Source: Bacteroidia bacterium
Lineage (GTDB): Bacteria > Bacteroidota > Bacteroidia > NS11-12g > UBA955
Direction of reading: 5' to 3'
NCBI GenBank assembly: GCA_023254645.1
Contig: JALRLA010000329.1
Location: forward strand, 1 to 8,658
DNA: 8,658 bases
In this document: positions 6,450-8,658 of the stretch, in pieces
Layout: every line of letters begins with the position of its first letter
How positions within the stretch are numbered: position 1 is the stretch's first letter
The notes under the pieces: generated by a model
What the model was told of the DNA's origin: nothing
Database searches by the model: none
Seen by the model: the letters and a program-made list of their open reading frames with translations, nothing else
Translations under genes and position numbers: made by a program

Positions 6450-8420
6450 TTGAAACGCCGTTGGCCCATATGGTTGAGTTTTGCCTTGCCTTTGTTTTGG
6501 GCCCTTTGGGCTTGTTGGCCGGAAGCAACTCCGCTCGCCGAATCGTCTTCTACCTACGATAGCCCATTTCGCAACATCCATGACAGCGTTCATTACGTGG
6601 GAATGGAAACCTGCAAAGGCTGTCACAGCGACAAACACAGCACCTTTGTGCACACGGGAATGGGCGAGAGTTTTGGCCTAGCGACAGCCCAAAAATCATC
6701 GGCCAAGTTCCAGCAAGAGGCTGTCTACGATCCCAAACGCAATTTTTATTATTGGCCTTTCTGGTCAGGCGACTCCTTGCGCATCTTGGAATTTCGCCTT
6801 AAAGGAAGGGATACGATTTACAAACGAATGGAAACCATTCGCTACATCATTGGCTCTGGTCAGCACACGAACAGTCATTTCTGGGTTGATGGGAACACCT
6901 TGTATCAGGCCCCACTCACCTACTACACGCAAGAGGGCAAATGGGATCTCCCTCCGGGGTATGAATCGGTAAACACACGCTTTCAACGAAAAATTGACTT
7001 GGAGTGCATGAGCTGCCACAATGCTATGCCTCAACTCAAATCCGGTTCTGTCAACGCCTTTGAAACGCTGCCTTTGGGCATTGATTGCGAACGCTGTCAC
7101 GGTCCGGGAGAACTGCATGTGCGTGAAAAACAATCCGGCCTATTGGTGGACACTCGCAAAGAAGCTGATTACAGCATCGTGAATCCCAAACGCTTGCCTT
7201 GGAGTTTGCAGGTAGACATTTGCCAGCGATGCCACCTCCAAGGAAACAACGTTCTTAAACCAGGAAAGAACTTCGACGATTTTCGCCCTGGCATGCGATT
7301 GAGCGATGTATTTGAAGTCTACATGCCTCGCTATGCCAATGCTGATTACTTTGTCATGGCTGGCCATGCCGAGCGTTTGGCCATGAGTGCTTGTTTTGTT
7401 AAAAGCAACAAGGGTATTCAAACAGAGACTTACAACGCCCAAACCCATTTGACCTGCATCAATTGCCACAATCCGCACGTCAGCGTAAAAGAAACCCGAA
7501 TCGAATGGTTCAATCAACAATGCTCGGGTTGCCACAATCCGCAAAGCCAGCGCTCAGAATTGTTAAATTGCAGCGAGTCATTGAAAAAACGTCAACTGGA
7601 ACCCAAAGGATGCACCGGTTGCCATATGCCCGCCAGCGACACCCGTGACATTCCGCACGTCACTGTTCATGACCATCGAATTCAACGGCCCACGGGCAAG
7701 AATGCGGCATTGCCTAGCGGAGAGGCCCTCGACTTATACGCTGTCAACAACCCAAACCCTAGCCCAGCCATGTTGGCCAAAGCCTACGTCAGTTGGTTCG
7801 AGAAATTTGAAGCACAGCCCCGCTGGTTGCAGAAAGCCGACAGCCTCATTGCTCTTTATCCGGAACAAATTGAATTGAGTACACGCATTCAATTGGCCTA
7901 CATGCAATCCAATCCCCAAAAAGTTCGAGAGCTCTCGCAATCATTGGATTTGGAATCATGTGAGGCATGGACGGCTTACCGATTGGCCAAGTCGCTGGAC
8001 CAACTGGGTCAGTTGGATCAGGCCATATTGGCCTACAAACGGGCTTACGAACAACTTCCACTGTACAGTGACTTTGGCGCCGAATACGCCAACGCCCTGA
8101 TCCGAGATAAGAAACTCGATGCTGCACAAGCGGTATTGAATACCTTGATTCGCCAACAACCCAAAAATGAATGGCTGTGGTTGAACAAAGGGCTATTGGC
8201 CAGTTTGCAAAATCGAAGTACTGAAACCGTTCAGGCATGGAACACCCTGCTTTCCCTGAATCCCGACCACTTACAAGGCCATCTCTTTTTATCGGAGTGG
8301 TACGAGAAACAAGGCAAATTGGGGGCAGCCCTCATTCACGCCGAAGCCGCCTTCGCTAGTCATCCCAATAGTTCAGAGGCCGAAAACAGAGTCATTCGCC
8401 TTCGCCAATTAAACCCTTAA
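6450..8420 (+). CDS. Seven-haem c-type cytochrome with C-terminal TPR domain, probable lipoprotein
   Basis: The protein has 656 residues. The start is a TTG three bases after the rhodanese stop; it is chosen because it supplies the export signal (KRR, then a hydrophobic run to about residue 21), and the first in-frame ATG (residue 52) would remove it. LWAC at 19-22 resembles a lipobox, with Cys22 as the possible lipid site. Seven CxxCH haem motifs follow, at 55-59, 186-190, 213-217, 258-262, 336-340, 358-362 and 388-392. The surroundings (YVGMETCKGCH, WDLPPGY, LGIDCERCHGPG, CINCHNPH) match the cytochrome c554-like multihaem family common in Bacteroidota and Planctomycetes. Many extra histidines (for example 68, 139, 143, 223, 306, 343, 403) could be axial ligands. 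Residues about 505-640 form four TPRs, suggesting protein-protein contacts. An extracytoplasmic electron-transfer or redox role is inferred; the substrate is unknown. Three further cysteines (315, 374, 504) are not in haem motifs. Confidence 0.9.
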   Translation: MKRRWPIWLSFALPLFWALWACWPEATPLAESSSTYDSPFRNIHDSVHYVGMETCKGCHSDKHSTFVHTGMGESFGLATAQKSSAKFQQEAVYDPKRNFYYWPFWSGDSLRILEFRLKGRDTIYKRMETIRYIIGSGQHTNSHFWVDGNTLYQAPLTYYTQEGKWDLPPGYESVNTRFQRKIDLECMSCHNAMPQLKSGSVNAFETLPLGIDCERCHGPGELHVREKQSGLLVDTRKEADYSIVNPKRLPWSLQVDICQRCHLQGNNVLKPGKNFDDFRPGMRLSDVFEVYMPRYANADYFVMAGHAERLAMSACFVKSNKGIQTETYNAQTHLTCINCHNPHVSVKETRIEWFNQQCSGCHNPQSQRSELLNCSESLKKRQLEPKGCTGCHMPASDTRDIPHVTVHDHRIQRPTGKNAALPSGEALDLYAVNNPNPSPAMLAKAYVSWFEKFEAQPRWLQKADSLIALYPEQIELSTRIQLAYMQSNPQKVRELSQSLDLESCEAWTAYRLAKSLDQLGQLDQAILAYKRAYEQLPLYSDFGAEYANALIRDKKLDAAQAVLNTLIRQQPKNEWLWLNKGLLASLQNRSTETVQAWNTLLSLNPDHLQGHLFLSEWYEKQGKLGAALIHAEAAFASHPNSSEAENRVIRLRQLNP

Positions 8421-8425
8421 ATTTG
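8418..8425 (+). promoter_or_regulatory. Bacteroidota -7 promoter box (TAAATTTG) before scoB
   Basis: An exact TAnnTTTG match whose first three bases are the TAA stop of the cytochrome gene. It ends four bases before the ATG at 8430, the same geometry as at 761 and similar to 869. A weak TTCG at 8395-8398 sits 19 bp upstream in the -33 position. This suggests scoB begins its own, nearly leaderless transcript even though it is only 9 bp from the previous gene. Confidence 0.5.
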
Positions 8426-8429
8426 CCCC

Positions 8430-8658
8430 ATGCTCGACAAATTCGGTATCGCCCAACGCATCGCCAAAGAACTTCAAGACGGATTCTATGTCAATTTGGG
8501 CATTGGTATTCCCACCTTGGTCGCCAACTACATTCCTGAAGGGATGGAAGTGGTTTTGCAAAGCGAGAATGGATTATTGGGCATGGGTGCCTTTCCTTTT
8601 GAAGGAGAAGAAGATCCCGATTTGATCAACGCCGGCAAGCAAACCGTCACCATGGTAG
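8430..8658 (+). CDS. scoB: 3-oxoacid CoA-transferase subunit B (N-terminal part, truncated by window edge)
   Basis: The first 76 residues are visible; the rest lies beyond the window. The sequence shows the glycine-rich [16 protein letters not shown] segment (21-36) and the SENGLLGMG motif (45-53) with Glu46, the glutamate that forms the glutamyl-CoA intermediate in class I CoA-transferases. The family moves CoA between succinyl-CoA (or acetyl-CoA) and acetoacetate in ketone-body or short-chain fatty-acid metabolism, in the cytoplasm, as a complex with subunit A. Subunit A is not immediately upstream, where the cytochrome gene ends 9 bp before, so it must be downstream or elsewhere. The ATG at 8430 aligns with the family's usual N-terminus. 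Whether the acid is acetoacetate, as in ScoB or AtoA, or another one cannot be decided from this part. Confidence 0.93.
   Translation, partial: MLDKFGIAQRIAKELQDGFYVNLGIGIPTLVANYIPEGMEVVLQSENGLLGMGAFPFEGEEDPDLINAGKQTVTMV

Overview
The window looks like a chromosomal segment of a member of the Bacteroidota, probably near Flavobacteriales or Sphingobacteriales/Saprospirales; I cannot place it more precisely. The evidence is a secreted protein with a C-terminal type IX secretion (T9SS) sorting domain, start codons without clear Shine-Dalgarno sequences, and TAnnTTTG-type boxes (the Bacteroidota -7 element) directly upstream of start codons. Coding density is very high. Spot counts of 60-base lines give roughly 50-57% GC in most genes, but only about 32-40% around 3780-4200.

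Layout: (1) 1-756, minus strand: the N-terminal 252 residues of an M17 leucyl aminopeptidase, cut by the left edge. (2) 757-882: a 126-bp divergent intergenic region with one -7-like box facing each way. (3) 883-3573, plus strand: an unusually long protein of 896 residues made of two consecutive D-alanine-D-alanine ligase (ATP-grasp) units. (4) 3570-4139: a small membrane-anchored protein with two PASTA domains, overlapping the ligase gene by 4 bp. (5) 4207-6132: a secreted T9SS cargo protein with a jelly-roll/MAM-like region. (6) 6129-6446: a single-domain rhodanese, overlapping by 4 bp. (7) 6450-8420: a seven-haem c-type cytochrome with C-terminal TPRs and a probable lipoprotein signal, starting at TTG. 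(8) 8430-8658: the start of 3-oxoacid CoA-transferase subunit B, cut by the right edge.

The genes from 883 to 8420 lie on one strand with overlaps or gaps of 67 bp or less, so they probably form one transcription unit. The functional link is clear only for the first two: a ligase for the peptidoglycan precursor and a PASTA protein of the kind that binds muropeptide or cell wall. The secreted protein, rhodanese and multihaem cytochrome share the envelope as a location, except for the probably cytoplasmic rhodanese, but no common pathway can be read from the sequence.

The most unusual object is the tandem Ddl. The two halves keep most ATP-grasp catalytic residues but differ at positions that matter for metal binding, phosphate-loop structure and second-substrate choice. 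This suggests a division of labour or a changed specificity in one half. No CRISPR array, insertion sequence, tRNA, rRNA, riboswitch or convincing intrinsic terminator was seen.
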